NCBI RefSeq assembly: GCF_900109515.1
Contig: NZ_FOBD01000006.1
Location: 186,001 to 250,000, forward strand
Direction: 5' to 3'
From: Paenibacillus sp. OK003
GTDB taxonomy: Bacteria > Bacillota > Bacilli > Paenibacillales > Paenibacillaceae
Length of the DNA stretch: 64,000 nt
Shown: positions 35,572 through 45,733 of the stretch, piece after piece
Position numbering within the stretch: the first letter of the stretch is position 1
Layout of the letters: each line of letters opens with the position of its first letter
Position numbers and translations under genes: made by a program
Notes under the pieces: model-generated
Told to the model about the DNA's origin: nothing
Database searches by the model: none
Seen by the model: only the letters and a program-made list of their open reading frames with translations

Positions 35572-35757
35572 TTAATTGTTCCTGATAAGCGTAAAAACAA
35601 CCGGCAGAACCATAGTCAATCCCGCAAGTATCGCAGTGCCTGCTGCGCCCCTGTAATTCTTTTGTTTCCAGAGTGTTGGAGCCAGACTTCCAATATAGAT
35701 GCCTGCCCACAAGGAAAGAATACCCAATATAAAGAGTTTTGCAATTACAGCCGTCAT
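35572..35757 (-). CDS. Small two-TM protein, possible germinant receptor D-subunit
   Basis: 61 residues with two hydrophobic helices (about 3-25 and 38-57) separated by TLWKQKNYRGAAG. Its ATG overlaps the gerC-type stop (ATGA), so it is the fourth gene of the germinant receptor operon. Small two-TM D-subunits accompany some Bacillus germinant receptors and modulate them; size, topology and position fit. Sequence alone does not prove it. Confidence 0.65.
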   Translation of the reverse strand: MTAVIAKLFILGILSLWAGIYIGSLAPTLWKQKNYRGAAGTAILAGLTMVLPVVFTLIRNN

Positions 35758-37052
35758 TTTTTCATCTCATCTCCTTCAACGGCAGGACCGACCTGATCTC
35801 CATGCCTTTTCATGCGGAAACGAATATCCAAATGGTATTTCGTTTCTTTGATATGTTCTCTCCACTTATAGGCGTACCACTCCTGAAGTGTGGGGAAAGT
35901 GGCCCGGAGGCGGTTCCCAATATGAACACAATCCACATTCCATGTATAGAGTGTTTTATCCAGAAGTTCTGAGGCCATGGATGTCAACTGTTCTTGAACA
36001 GAATTTTCTAATAACTTCATATTTTCGGGCGACGTGTAATCCACTTTTGACATGGAACCTATCAATTCTCCAACCATATGGGGAGACAAGGAGACATTAA
36101 TTTGGTCGTCTGTGTGCGTTAAGGTAAGCGGATTTTTTTTCAGCGCATCCATACTGATGGTCAGATTGTACTTGGGATCAACCGGATCATGAAATTCCAT
36201 GACGGTTTCTTCAAACTCCCCACGCAGAATGTTGAGCGTTTTGGTTTCCAGTGCGGTAAGGTAACCGACCAGTTTTTGCCCCCTGTATACTGCACTTCCA
36301 AAGAAATCGATGGGGGTCTCTCCCTTTCTGGGAAGATTACCTGCATAGGTATTACTCGTGATGGGTGGCTCTTCTTTTGAGCTTAAAGATGACTCTTCCT
36401 TGTCCCAACTCAGGGAACCTTTCTCCACATCAGGACGTGCTGCTGACAGAATCGTTGTGCCTCCGGTCCCCGGTTGTTCAATGTCCAGAATAAAATCGTG
36501 AAAACGGGATCTCTTGGGCGTGATGGCTCCCGTATTGTGGGGGTCCATCTCAAGCTCAAACCACAGATCAATATCATCCTCCATTACAGGTTTAATATTT
36601 TGGATGTATCTATCTGCCCGACCTTTTGTCGTTATCACATTGACCGTTCGACGGAATTCCGAATTTCGTACAACCTCACCGATGACCGGCATAATGCCCT
36701 CACGGGCAACGCCATCCCCCAGAATGAATGCCTTGGAATGAATGAGGGTCAGCCTTCGGGCTACATAGCTTTGACTTGTAAGCATGGCGGAAGAAAGGCT
36801 CGCACCTTCTTGAGAAAAAACATTCACTATACTCTTGGATTCTGACTTGCTCTCGCTATTCATGCTGCTGTTTGACTTGGGCATGGCGACGGCAAAGGTA
36901 TAGATATAATCGTTCTGTGGTCCAGGATCTACGCCTACAGCCATGATGAATGCCATGTTTTCCGGGTCTAGCCGATCCCAGCACCCCGTCAGCAGTGGAA
37001 AAATGAAGATAAGGAGGAGGGAACATTTGCTGATGGGCTGGAATCGTGTCAT
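35754..37052 (-). CDS. GerC-type germinant receptor lipoprotein (Ger(x)C family)
   Basis: 432 residues. Signal peptide with lipobox LTGC (C about 24), then CWDRLDPENMAFIMAVGVDPG, the signature opening of Ger(x)C proteins, and MPKSNSSMNSESKSESK. Anchored on the outer face of the spore inner membrane as the C-subunit with the A and B proteins encoded upstream. Start overlaps the gerB-type stop by four bases. Confidence 0.92.
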   Translation of the reverse strand: MTRFQPISKCSLLLIFIFPLLTGCWDRLDPENMAFIMAVGVDPGPQNDYIYTFAVAMPKSNSSMNSESKSESKSIVNVFSQEGASLSSAMLTSQSYVARRLTLIHSKAFILGDGVAREGIMPVIGEVVRNSEFRRTVNVITTKGRADRYIQNIKPVMEDDIDLWFELEMDPHNTGAITPKRSRFHDFILDIEQPGTGGTTILSAARPDVEKGSLSWDKEESSLSSKEEPPITSNTYAGNLPRKGETPIDFFGSAVYRGQKLVGYLTALETKTLNILRGEFEETVMEFHDPVDPKYNLTISMDALKKNPLTLTHTDDQINVSLSPHMVGELIGSMSKVDYTSPENMKLLENSVQEQLTSMASELLDKTLYTWNVDCVHIGNRLRATFPTLQEWYAYKWREHIKETKYHLDIRFRMKRHGDQVGPAVEGDEMKK

Positions 37053-38149
37053 GTTGTGCGCCTCCTCATTTTCATTTTAATCATGCCGACAAACCATGTA
37101 AGCATGGGCAGGCCAATGGAGATGATTGACCCGTAAGTGCGCAGAAATTTCCCGTCCCAGGCGACGGCTTTCATTTCACTGGTGGGTAGTAAGGCAAAGG
37201 CATACACCAGGAGAGACAGCGGGAAAATTAATGGCTTGACTTTGGTTAATTTCAAAACCTGGGACATTGTCGCAGCAGCGCAATATAATCCGATGGCCAG
37301 CTTGATCACGGCGCTGATTAGCCATGCGATAAGGAACAGACTCTCCAGCCGCTGAATCCATCGGCCAAAAATAATTAAACGGCTCACTTCATACATGGGA
37401 ACGTTAAGCCGGATGGCTGATGGATACGGGAAAACAAACATATACACGATGGTAGTGCCAAATAGCATGAGAGATGAAATCAGAATGCACCACCATGCGG
37501 CACGACCCCATTCCTGCTTTTTCCGCAATCTGGGCAGAAGGAAACCGAACACGAGCATTTCCGAAAACAAGGAGCTTTTGATGATCCCGTACTTCAATAC
37601 ATCTTTTGGACCTGTTCCCCAAAAGGGAGATAGCGCATTGATTTCCGAATGGGTCATTAATCCACCCATGAGTACAATGATGACGCTCCCTACGATCAGG
37701 AAGATGGCGATCCAGCATAGGCGTCCAATAGCCTCTATGCCGGAATGGGCCATAAAGGAAATGGAGATCAGGAGCGAGATTTGAATAATGTTAATCGGTG
37801 TCCGCGGCAAAATATCGGAAGTGAGCAGTTCCGAGAATTCACGCAAAACCAGGAAGGTAATCATGAAGAAGAAGCAAAAGTAGATGATATTCAGTAATGT
37901 ACCTATTAGCGAGCCCCATATTTCCTCCGTCGCTGCCATCAGAGTAGAACCTTCAGTGGCATTTTGCAGTACTCCCCGGATTGCCCACCATGTCAGCGGA
38001 CACAGAACTGCTGCGATGAGAACAATGATCCATGCTGCCGTCCCGCCGAGTTCTGCAAGAGATCTTTGAAATGGCAAAAAGATCTTGGTGATGATGAAAA
38101 TGATCCCGATCGATGCCGCTTCATAAACACCGATATAATTCTTTTTCAC
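37049..38149 (-). CDS. GerB-type germinant receptor permease (GerAB/ArcD/ProY family)
   Basis: 366 residues, ten TM helices, of the amino-acid permease-like B-subunit family, which binds the germinant. Opens MKKNYIGVYEAASIGIIFIITK, cut here to IGVYEAASIGIIFIITK. GTG start overlaps the gerA-type stop (GTGA). Operon order A-B-C-small protein is conserved in spore formers. Ligand unknown. Confidence 0.92.
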   Translation of the reverse strand: MKKNYIGVYEAASIGIIFIITKIFLPFQRSLAELGGTAAWIIVLIAAVLCPLTWWAIRGVLQNATEGSTLMAATEEIWGSLIGTLLNIIYFCFFFMITFLVLREFSELLTSDILPRTPINIIQISLLISISFMAHSGIEAIGRLCWIAIFLIVGSVIIVLMGGLMTHSEINALSPFWGTGPKDVLKYGIIKSSLFSEMLVFGFLLPRLRKKQEWGRAAWWCILISSLMLFGTTIVYMFVFPYPSAIRLNVPMYEVSRLIIFGRWIQRLESLFLIAWLISAVIKLAIGLYCAAATMSQVLKLTKVKPLIFPLSLLVYAFALLPTSEMKAVAWDGKFLRTYGSIISIGLPMLTWFVGMIKMKMRRRTT

Positions 38150-39843
38150 GAGGGGCCTCTTTCTTCTCCGGACGGAGAGGATGGAGTTATATCGTGTGTT
38201 TCCTCCATTTTTTGTTTCTTTTGCGGGCGTAGCGAAGCGGGTCTACGAGTCTGGTGATGCCATGGGTTACGGAGAAGTGAATTGTCTCCCGGATGTTTAG
38301 GTGTAATTGGAGCCAAACTGGGCACTCCGAATCGGTTGGTGGCAATCCAGTCCGTCCACAAAATCATCGACAGCAGCAGAATACCGATCAAGCCCATAAA
38401 CGAAGCACAGGCCAAATAAACAAACCGGAGGATTCGGGTCGCGAATTGCATGTTATAGTTGGGAATCGTATAGGAGGCAAGCGCTGTGGCCGCCGTGATA
38501 ATAACCATGATTGGACTAACGATGTTAGCTTGTACAGCAGCCTGTCCCATAATCAACGCCCCTACGATACCAATAGTCGGACCGATCACACTTGGAATGC
38601 GTACACCGGCCTCCCGAATCAGCTCGAACATCGCTTCCAGAAGAAATGCTTCGGCGGCAACGGGCAGGGGGATGGATTCCCGCGTACTCGCAATCGCGAG
38701 CACAAGTGTAGTCGGTATCATCTCTTGATGAAAATTCGCAATGGCAACAAATAGGGCGGGCAAATACAACGAAAGGAAAAAGCCAACCACCCGGATTATC
38801 CGAAGAAAAGAACTGTATTGCCAGCGGAGATTACTGTCTTCGGCCGTTTGCAGAAACAAGGGGAACTGACTGGGCACGATTAGCGCAAAAGGAGAGTTAT
38901 CCACCAGAATGCATACATAGCCATCCACAATTTGACTCGTAGCGCGGTCGGGTCTTTCTGTGCTTAACATCGCGGGATATATCGAATTGGGTCTATCTTC
39001 AATCAATTGCTCCAACATTCCGCTGTCGCCTATGTAATCCATCTTGATGTTGGCGATGCGTCTGCGCACTTCATTGACAAGAGCTCTATTAGCGATGGAT
39101 TTCAGGTAAACGATCGAAATTGAAGTCCGAGAGATCGTACCGACGACACCGGATTCAACCATCAGATCTGACGTTTGCAGACGTCTTCTGATTAATGACA
39201 GATTGGTTTGTATATTTTCCGTGAATCCAACTTGGGAACCAAGGATCACATTTTCCGTTTTGGGATTTTCCAGACTTCGTTCATTCCCGTCTTTAACGTC
39301 CACGATTACCGCTTCCTCTAGTCCGTTCACCATGACGACAGCGGACCCCTTTAGAATGGCTTGCACGATAAGTTCAAGAGAAGAGGTCGCATTTTGCTTG
39401 CAGTTCGTCAGAATTTCGTTCTTCAGCGTTTCGATCTTCAGTGGCGGGTCCATGGATACATTTGCTGTCAACAAGGGATGAATAATGGTTTCGTAGAGCA
39501 GCCGTCCATCCACCTGACTATCCATAAAGATGACCATACCCTGATTGTCTTGAGAGCCTATCGTAACAGGGTGGAAAATTAAACCACTACTCTTAGGATA
39601 AGAAAACTGTTTGCTCAGCCAATCCATATTTTCTTTCATAACCAAAGACAGCAATGGAGATTGCTTCTCGCTAGTCCACGGTTGGGCTTGGGGCATTTCC
39701 ACACGCTCATCCTTCGAGGAGGACGGACTCGTTTCTCCTTTGTTTTCAGTATTCCAGTGTCCAAGGGAGAAGGGTTGATCAGGGGGAGGGCCCTCCGACA
39801 AGTCAGCGATCAAATATTTTTTGAATTTTTTCCAGCTACTCAT
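38146..39843 (-). CDS. GerA-type germinant receptor subunit
   Basis: 565 residues from the ATG at 39843, which AGGAG precedes by 9 bases; the frame is open to 39927 but lacks another site. Soluble N-terminal half, then about five TM helices from residue 330 (FFLSLYLPALFVAIANFHQEM) with the SIPLPVAAEAFLLEAMFELIRE stretch, here cut to SIPLPVAAEAFLLEAMFE, and GPTIGIVGALIMGQAAVQA of the GerA family. The C-terminal tail is polar and Pro-rich. First gene of the leftward ger operon; a SigG promoter is expected upstream but not securely located. Confidence 0.93.
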   Translation of the reverse strand: MSSWKKFKKYLIADLSEGPPPDQPFSLGHWNTENKGETSPSSSKDERVEMPQAQPWTSEKQSPLLSLVMKENMDWLSKQFSYPKSSGLIFHPVTIGSQDNQGMVIFMDSQVDGRLLYETIIHPLLTANVSMDPPLKIETLKNEILTNCKQNATSSLELIVQAILKGSAVVMVNGLEEAVIVDVKDGNERSLENPKTENVILGSQVGFTENIQTNLSLIRRRLQTSDLMVESGVVGTISRTSISIVYLKSIANRALVNEVRRRIANIKMDYIGDSGMLEQLIEDRPNSIYPAMLSTERPDRATSQIVDGYVCILVDNSPFALIVPSQFPLFLQTAEDSNLRWQYSSFLRIIRVVGFFLSLYLPALFVAIANFHQEMIPTTLVLAIASTRESIPLPVAAEAFLLEAMFELIREAGVRIPSVIGPTIGIVGALIMGQAAVQANIVSPIMVIITAATALASYTIPNYNMQFATRILRFVYLACASFMGLIGILLLSMILWTDWIATNRFGVPSLAPITPKHPGDNSLLRNPWHHQTRRPASLRPQKKQKMEETHDITPSSPSGEERGPS

Positions 39844-40203
39844 CTGTCTCATCTCCTGGGAAAAGCGAGTCAGCGCTCGCAGAATCATTGTTGTATTGGT
39901 AATTGTAGTGTCTCTTCCCAATTTCATATTTATGCGGCGTATAGGGTTAGAACTTGTATCTCGCGCCCGTTGAAAGGATAAATAACAACATTTCTCATTT
40001 TAATGAAAATCTTTTATGTGCCAGCGATTATTTTATGGTGAAGATCATAATACATATCAGATGACACCTGTGGTGCTGCCCGTTAGGAAGACATGCAACG
40101 ATGGTGTATAATATCCATAGGCATATATTACCTTTACTTTTGAACTTGAAGAACGCAAGGTTGCATACCAAACTAAACAATTTATGGACGGAGGACTCGA
40201 CCC
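39844..40203. other. Intergenic region between ger operon and M16 peptidase gene
   Basis: Divergent, AT-rich. A TATAAT at 40107-40112 with weak TTAGGA 18 bp upstream may be the peptidase promoter. No coding frame with a binding site was found. Confidence 0.4.
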
Positions 40204-43125
40204 ATGTTGAAACAGCTTAAGCCCTATAAGGTGCTGCAGGAACGCAGAATCGAAGAGTTGCAGTCAGATGCGTATCTCCTGGAACATCAGAAATCCGGAG
40301 CCAAAATTGTACTCTTATCCAATCAGGATGATAATAAAGTGTTCAGTATCGGTTTCCGTACTCCTCCGGAAGACAATACAGGTGTAGCTCATATTCTGGA
40401 ACATTCCGTACTGTGTGGCTCCAAGAAATTTCCGGCCAAGGATTCCTTTGTTGAATTGCTGAAGGGTTCTCTTAATACATTTCTGAACGCGATGACTTAT
40501 CCCGATAAAACGATCTATCCGATTGCAAGCCGGAATGATCATGACTTCCATAACCTGATGGACATTTATCTGGATGCGGTACTCCATACAAATATTTATG
40601 ATAATGAAAAAATATTTCTGCAGGAGGGTTGGAATTACAACCTGACCTCAGCTGAAGATGAGTTAACCTATAACGGCGTTGTATATAACGAGATGAAGGG
40701 TGCATTTTCTTCACCGGAACGGATTGTACGTAGAGAAGTTTTGAATTCACTTTTCCCGGATACTACTTATTCCTGTGAATCAGGCGGATTTCCCGATGCC
40801 ATTCCCGATCTGACTTATCAAGGCTTGCTGGATTTCCACTCCAGATACTATCATCCGTCCAACAGCTTCATTTATTTGTATGGCGATATGGACATGGAAG
40901 AAAAATTGCAGTGGTTAGATGAGAACTATCTGAATGAATATGATCGGATTGAGATTGATTCTGCAGTAAAGCTCCAGCCTGCATTCGGAGAAAGAGTGGA
41001 CGCAGTTAAGACATATTCTGCCGGGAGTACCGAATCCGAAGTGGATAACAGCTTCTTGACCTATAATGCGGTCATTGGAACAAGTCTGGACAAGGAATTG
41101 AACATCTCGTTTCAAATTTTGCTGTACGCACTGCTTAACGCTCCGGGAGCGGTTCTGAAGCAGGCTCTGCTGGATAAGGGCATTGCAAAGGATGTCTATG
41201 GCACGTATGATGACAGCCTGTATCAGCCCGTGTTCACCGTTGGATTGAAGAAGAGCAATCTGGCGAGCAAAGAAGATTTTCTGGGGACGGTAAAAGAGGT
41301 GCTAGAGCGTGTTGTGAAAGAAGGCTTTGATCCAAAAGCGCTGCTCGCAGGTATCAATTCCTATGAGTTCAACCACCGTGAAGCGGATTATGGAAGAATG
41401 CCCAAAGGATTAATCTACGGTTTCTCTTCATTGCAAAGCTGGCTGTATGATGTCGATGCTCCATTTACTCATTTGGAAGCGAATGACGTATTCGCCGAGC
41501 TCAGAACGAAGATGACCGAGGGTTACTTTGAGAAGTTGATTGATACGTATTTACTGAAAAATACACATACTTCTTTCGTTGCTGTCACGCCGGATAAAGG
41601 ATTGAACGCACGCAAAGAGGAAGCGCTGAAAGCACATCTGAAATCCGTTCAGGCGGGACTGAGTCAAGAAGAGATTCAGCAACTCATTCAGAGAACCGAG
41701 GCTCTCGCCGAGTACCAGAATGCACCTTCAACCAAGGAGCAACAACAGGTGATTCCGACGTTGTCGATAGAGGATATTGAACCGAAAGCATCGACGCTGT
41801 ATCAGACGGTAAATCAGGTCGAAGGTACAACGGTACTGCACCATAACATCTATACGAATGGGATCGGTTATCTGAGACTGTTGTTCGATATTAAGGAAGT
41901 CCCACGGCGTTTGCTGCCGTATGTTGGATTGCTGAAAAGTGTGCTCGGTTACGTCGACACTCAAAATTTCTCATTTAATGAATTGTCGAATGAGATTCAC
42001 ATTCATTCCGGGGGCATTCATAGTAGCATTGGTACGTATGCAAACGCGCATGAGCACCGTGATTTCAAGGCTACGTATGAATTCAACGCCAAAGTGCTGT
42101 ATGACAAACTTGGATTTGCTTTTGACATGATCAAGGAAATTGTGTTTACGTCCAAATTTGATGATTCGAAGCGTTTGTACGAAATTATTGCTCAGTTGAA
42201 AGGCAACTTGCAGCGCAATCTGATCAGCGGAGGGCATTCAGCGGGAATTGGCCGTTCGACCTCTAAACACTCGGCTGTTGCAGACTTCAGGGAAGCGGTT
42301 AGCGGCATCGCCTTTTACCAGTGGCTTGAGGAACTTCAGGAGAACTTTGATACAAGAAAAGAAGAACTGTCGACCAGCCTTCAATCATTGACTGGCTTTA
42401 TTTTCAGACCGGAAAACCTGCTGGTGAGCTACACTGCGGATGATCAGGGGTACGTGGGCTTGGAGAAACAGGTATCCGATTTGAAAGCGAAGCTGTTCAC
42501 CCAAGACGTTGCCAAAGAAAAAGAAGCATTTACACCTGTGCATCACAACGAAGGATTCAGATCTCCATCTGAAGTCCAATATGTCGTTCAAACAGGTAAT
42601 TTTATCGATAAAGGGTATTCATACACTGGCTCGCTCCGTGTCTTGCAGGGGATTCTTTCTCTGGATTACTTATGGAACAATATCAGGGCCAAAGGCGGAG
42701 CATACGGCTGCATGTCAGGCTTCAGACGTAACGGAGATAGCTATGTAGCATCGTACCGCGACCCGAATCTCGAAAAAACATACAAAGTTTATGAAGAGAT
42801 GCCGCAATACCTGAAGGATTTCAAAGCAGATAAACGGGAAATGACAAGATATATCATTGGCGCCATCCAGGACCTCGATACACCAAGGACCCCTTATGGC
42901 GAAGGATCATTCTCTCTGGAATGTTATCTGTCTAATGTCACCGAAGCCGATCTTCAGAAAGAACGGGATGAAGTGCTAAGCACAACAGAAAGTGACATTA
43001 TAGGTTTTGCGGAAGTGGTATCCGCCATATTGGAACAGCAGCAACGCTGTGTTATCGGTAATGAAAACAAGATTGAGGACCAGAAGCAATTATTTGACGA
43101 AACCCTTGATTTGATCAAGAACTAA
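40204..43125 (+). CDS. M16C metallopeptidase (presequence-protease / insulinase family)
   Basis: 973 residues, one-chain M16C peptidase like Cym1/PreP. The inverted zinc motif HILEH is at 63-67 (H63, E66, H67), followed by KDSFVELLKGSLNTFLNAMTY, cut here to FVELLKGSLNTFLNAMTY; the third zinc ligand Glu lies further on. The M16C-associated middle domain and a second, inactive M16 half follow, with the R/Y pair region GGAYGCMSGFRRNGDSYV near 830. Cytoplasmic, degrades peptides. GGACGGAGGACTC precedes the ATG. A broken copy of its 3' end lies at 35199-35551. Confidence 0.93.
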   Translation: MLKQLKPYKVLQERRIEELQSDAYLLEHQKSGAKIVLLSNQDDNKVFSIGFRTPPEDNTGVAHILEHSVLCGSKKFPAKDSFVELLKGSLNTFLNAMTYPDKTIYPIASRNDHDFHNLMDIYLDAVLHTNIYDNEKIFLQEGWNYNLTSAEDELTYNGVVYNEMKGAFSSPERIVRREVLNSLFPDTTYSCESGGFPDAIPDLTYQGLLDFHSRYYHPSNSFIYLYGDMDMEEKLQWLDENYLNEYDRIEIDSAVKLQPAFGERVDAVKTYSAGSTESEVDNSFLTYNAVIGTSLDKELNISFQILLYALLNAPGAVLKQALLDKGIAKDVYGTYDDSLYQPVFTVGLKKSNLASKEDFLGTVKEVLERVVKEGFDPKALLAGINSYEFNHREADYGRMPKGLIYGFSSLQSWLYDVDAPFTHLEANDVFAELRTKMTEGYFEKLIDTYLLKNTHTSFVAVTPDKGLNARKEEALKAHLKSVQAGLSQEEIQQLIQRTEALAEYQNAPSTKEQQQVIPTLSIEDIEPKASTLYQTVNQVEGTTVLHHNIYTNGIGYLRLLFDIKEVPRRLLPYVGLLKSVLGYVDTQNFSFNELSNEIHIHSGGIHSSIGTYANAHEHRDFKATYEFNAKVLYDKLGFAFDMIKEIVFTSKFDDSKRLYEIIAQLKGNLQRNLISGGHSAGIGRSTSKHSAVADFREAVSGIAFYQWLEELQENFDTRKEELSTSLQSLTGFIFRPENLLVSYTADDQGYVGLEKQVSDLKAKLFTQDVAKEKEAFTPVHHNEGFRSPSEVQYVVQTGNFIDKGYSYTGSLRVLQGILSLDYLWNNIRAKGGAYGCMSGFRRNGDSYVASYRDPNLEKTYKVYEEMPQYLKDFKADKREMTRYIIGAIQDLDTPRTPYGEGSFSLECYLSNVTEADLQKERDEVLSTTESDIIGFAEVVSAILEQQQRCVIGNENKIEDQKQLFDETLDLIKN

Positions 43126-43175
43126 TCGAATAATGCATCAAAGTCGAAGTGTGAATTAATAAACATCTGATCACC

Positions 43176-43221
43176 AAGGGCGCTTTTATGAGCTGTAATA
43201 GCTTATAACTGCCGCCTTTTT
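43176..43221 (+). terminator. Terminator of the M16 peptidase gene
   Basis: An imperfect version of the hairpin at 35441-35485 (AAGGGCG with CGCCTTT; inner TATGAGCT/AGCTTATA), followed by TTTTTC. Confidence 0.6.
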
Positions 43222-43281
43222 CTTGTTATACAGGGGGGTTCTCATCCAATCCATTCTGATGATATCAGCTTCTGTTGAGGT

Positions 43282-43989
43282 TTAGGTGACGGCGAGCATA
43301 TTATAGATCTTTAACGTGCGCAGATCTTCCTTAGACATTTTCAGCTCGTTATATAACTCCTGATTTTCAGGCAAGGGCGTTCGAGAGAATAGCATTTTCA
43401 AAGCGATGGGCATAAAGGGACGGAAGGAAACGCCTGCCATCAACCCCCACTTTTTCTCGGATTCCTGAAAAGATGCCAAAATGTTAATATACAGGTTCTC
43501 CAGCGGTGTGGCCTGATTTTTCAGAATCAGCGTGGTGAGTGTGTCGTAATGCTCGGTGTGCCCCCAATACATATTTTCGCATTCCTGATAATTTTCAAAA
43601 TTCTTGACGTTCATATACATCACGGTTCGATAACGATTCGCGTCCGACTGTGCCATCATGTCAATGACACAACGAATGAGGCTGTTGTTGCGCCCGTCAT
43701 AAAAATACGAATAAAACCGTGTGGAATTTTTGAAAAAGCTGGACGGTACCGTATTCATAAGAGGAGAGGCTTGCTTGGGTTCAATATACAGCAGCTGCTC
43801 CACCTGAATGTTCAATGAATCAGCAATTTGATGCAGCGTGACTACATCAAGGGTAATATCTCCGCTCTCATATTTGGACAGAGTGGCTTTGCTTTTGTGA
43901 ATCTGATCCGCCAGCTGCTGGACCGTTAACCCTTTCCATTTGCGAAAATTACGGATTTTCTTGCCCACTTCTTTGTTGATGGTGTTCAT
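43282..43989 (-). CDS. XRE-family transcriptional regulator
   Basis: 235 residues from the ATG at 43989 with AGAAGGAG ahead; the frame continues upstream without a site. The N-terminal HTH (IRNFRKWKGLTVQQLADQI, then KSKATLSKYESGDITLD) covers residues 10-60. The remaining 170 residues are helical and of no family I know, perhaps a sensory or TPR-like part. Divergent from the MalY/PatB-like gene with a perfect 16-bp inverted repeat between, so it probably controls that gene and itself. Confidence 0.88.
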   Translation of the reverse strand: MNTINKEVGKKIRNFRKWKGLTVQQLADQIHKSKATLSKYESGDITLDVVTLHQIADSLNIQVEQLLYIEPKQASPLMNTVPSSFFKNSTRFYSYFYDGRNNSLIRCVIDMMAQSDANRYRTVMYMNVKNFENYQECENMYWGHTEHYDTLTTLILKNQATPLENLYINILASFQESEKKWGLMAGVSFRPFMPIALKMLFSRTPLPENQELYNELKMSKEDLRTLKIYNMLAVT

Positions 43990-44093
43990 ATCGGATCTCC
44001 TTCTGCTAAGTTTCTTAAGAATATGAGAAAAGGTGAAACCTCTCGTTAAAATCAATCTATACGAAAAATATAACACGTTTTTCATGAAAATAC

Positions 44094-44137
44094 CTATTCA
44101 GAAGAAACATTAAGATGGATTTGTTTCTTCTGAATAG
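44094..44137. promoter_or_regulatory. Perfect 16-bp inverted repeat in the XRE/aminotransferase divergent region
   Basis: CTATTCAGAAGAAACA (44094-44109) and TGTTTCTTCTGAATAG (44122-44137), 12-bp spacer. Central in the 247-bp gap between the two genes; most likely the XRE operator. Confidence 0.75.
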
Positions 44138-44236
44138 ATTCAATTGCGTTTGATGTAACTTCTAAGCCATGAAATAATGTGTCTAACAGAACCTCATCCC
44201 AGGATGGAGAACAGAGAGAAAGAGGCGCAGAAGGCT

Positions 44237-45457
44237 ATGAAGTATGATTTTGATGAGATTATTGATCGCACAGGAACCAATGCCATGAATACGGACGGTT
44301 TCCGTCAATATATTTTTAACGCAACGGAAGATATGAAATTTCCCTTTAAGGATGAAGAATTTATTCGCATGTGGATTGCAGATATGGAGTTTGCCACCCC
44401 TCCCGAAATACGGGAAGCAGTCAAGGAGCGCCTGGACAGGAAGATTATGGGGTACTCTCAGGTGTTCGATCCGGCATACTATGAAGCTGTCTCCAACTGG
44501 ATGAACAGATACTACGACTGGTCCTTTCCCAAGGAGCATCTGGAGACATCACATGGGATCATTCCTGCTCTATATGAACTAGTTGAATATATTTGCAAGC
44601 CGAATGAGAAGGTGCTGATTGTGACACCCTCCTATGGTTATTTCAAATCGGCTGCGGAGCATAATCATCTTGAACTGGTTTGCTCGGATTTGATCAACGA
44701 GCAGGGACATTATTCAATAGACTTTGCAGATTTTGAAGCCAAAGCCAGTGATGAACAAGTCACGTTATGTATTTTCTGCAATCCGCACAATCCGTCTGGA
44801 CGCGTATGGACAACAGAAGAGTTACAACGTGTGGGCGAGATCTGTCTGAGCCATAACGTGTGGGTGATCTCGGATGAAATTCACTGTGACTTGCTGCGTA
44901 CAGGTAAGAAGCATACACCTCTTGCCAAGCTGTTCCCGGATACGGATCGAATCATTACCTGTATGTCTCCAAGCAAAACGTTCAACATGGCGGGCCTGAT
45001 GTTCTCCAACGTGATTATTGCCAATGAAGGACTCCGAACGACCTGGCAGACACGGCATTATGGATTCAAAAATCCGCTGAGCATTGCAGCGACTCAGGCT
45101 GCTTACGAACATGGCGACGAATGGCTGAAGCAGTTGAAAATGTATCTCGACGACAATTTTGCCGTTGTGGATCAATATGTGAAACGTTATCTGCCACAGG
45201 CGGTCTTTCATATTCCGGAAGCTACGTATCTGGCATGGATTGATATTACGGCATACGTCCCCGCAAATGTAAACCTGCCTTTATTTTTCGCTCAACAAGC
45301 GGGGGTATTACTTGAAGATGGACATATGTTTGTAGCTAATGGAGGCGGGTGTATCCGCCTGAACCTGGCATGTCCGCGTTCGGTTCTTGAAGAGGGGCTC
45401 AGAAGAATAAGCACTGTATTGGTCAATAAAGATGAGGGCGTACCTGTTCAAGTCTGA
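44237..45457 (+). CDS. MalY/PatB-family PLP-dependent C-S lyase/aminotransferase
   Basis: 406 residues from ATG 44237, where MKYDFDEIIDRTGTNAMN is the standard PatB opening; the frame extends to 44177 but not with family-like sequence. Fold type I PLP enzyme: the PLP-lysine K247 in SPSKTFNMAGL, the substrate-arginine region GGGCIRLNLACPR at the end, and NPHNPSGRVW with the pyridine-ring Asn/Asp area. Family members cleave cystathionine or cysteine conjugates or act as aminotransferases. The binding site is modest (CAGAAGG close to the ATG). Paired with the divergent XRE gene. Confidence 0.88.
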   Translation: MKYDFDEIIDRTGTNAMNTDGFRQYIFNATEDMKFPFKDEEFIRMWIADMEFATPPEIREAVKERLDRKIMGYSQVFDPAYYEAVSNWMNRYYDWSFPKEHLETSHGIIPALYELVEYICKPNEKVLIVTPSYGYFKSAAEHNHLELVCSDLINEQGHYSIDFADFEAKASDEQVTLCIFCNPHNPSGRVWTTEELQRVGEICLSHNVWVISDEIHCDLLRTGKKHTPLAKLFPDTDRIITCMSPSKTFNMAGLMFSNVIIANEGLRTTWQTRHYGFKNPLSIAATQAAYEHGDEWLKQLKMYLDDNFAVVDQYVKRYLPQAVFHIPEATYLAWIDITAYVPANVNLPLFFAQQAGVLLEDGHMFVANGGGCIRLNLACPRSVLEEGLRRISTVLVNKDEGVPVQV

Positions 45458-45624
45458 TTTAAGTTTATCTATAAACAAAATACTGGGTTTCTTTAACTCT
45501 GTAGTACCGATTCAAAGTACAACAATTTACAGCAATAGCTATTCCATGTTCAGTCTGAAGTAACGTTAGTTATACAGGCAACCCTACCCCCTGATGTACA
45601 CTTCTGGTCTGCTGTCCCCGGTTA

Positions 45625-45633
45625 TGTTAAAAT
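45625..45633 (+). promoter_or_regulatory. Extended -10 promoter element before ung
   Basis: TGTTAAAAT fits TGnTATAAT with one change; about 100 bp before the ung start. The rest of the 276-bp gap shows nothing else. Confidence 0.4.
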
Positions 45634-45733
45634 GGTGGATAGTCTATGAGTCGTAGGATACGGCTCACGCAGGTGGCAGTTCGTTATGTGGACTGCACGG
45701 ATAGGTATTCATCAGGGAAAGGAGCCTTTACAT

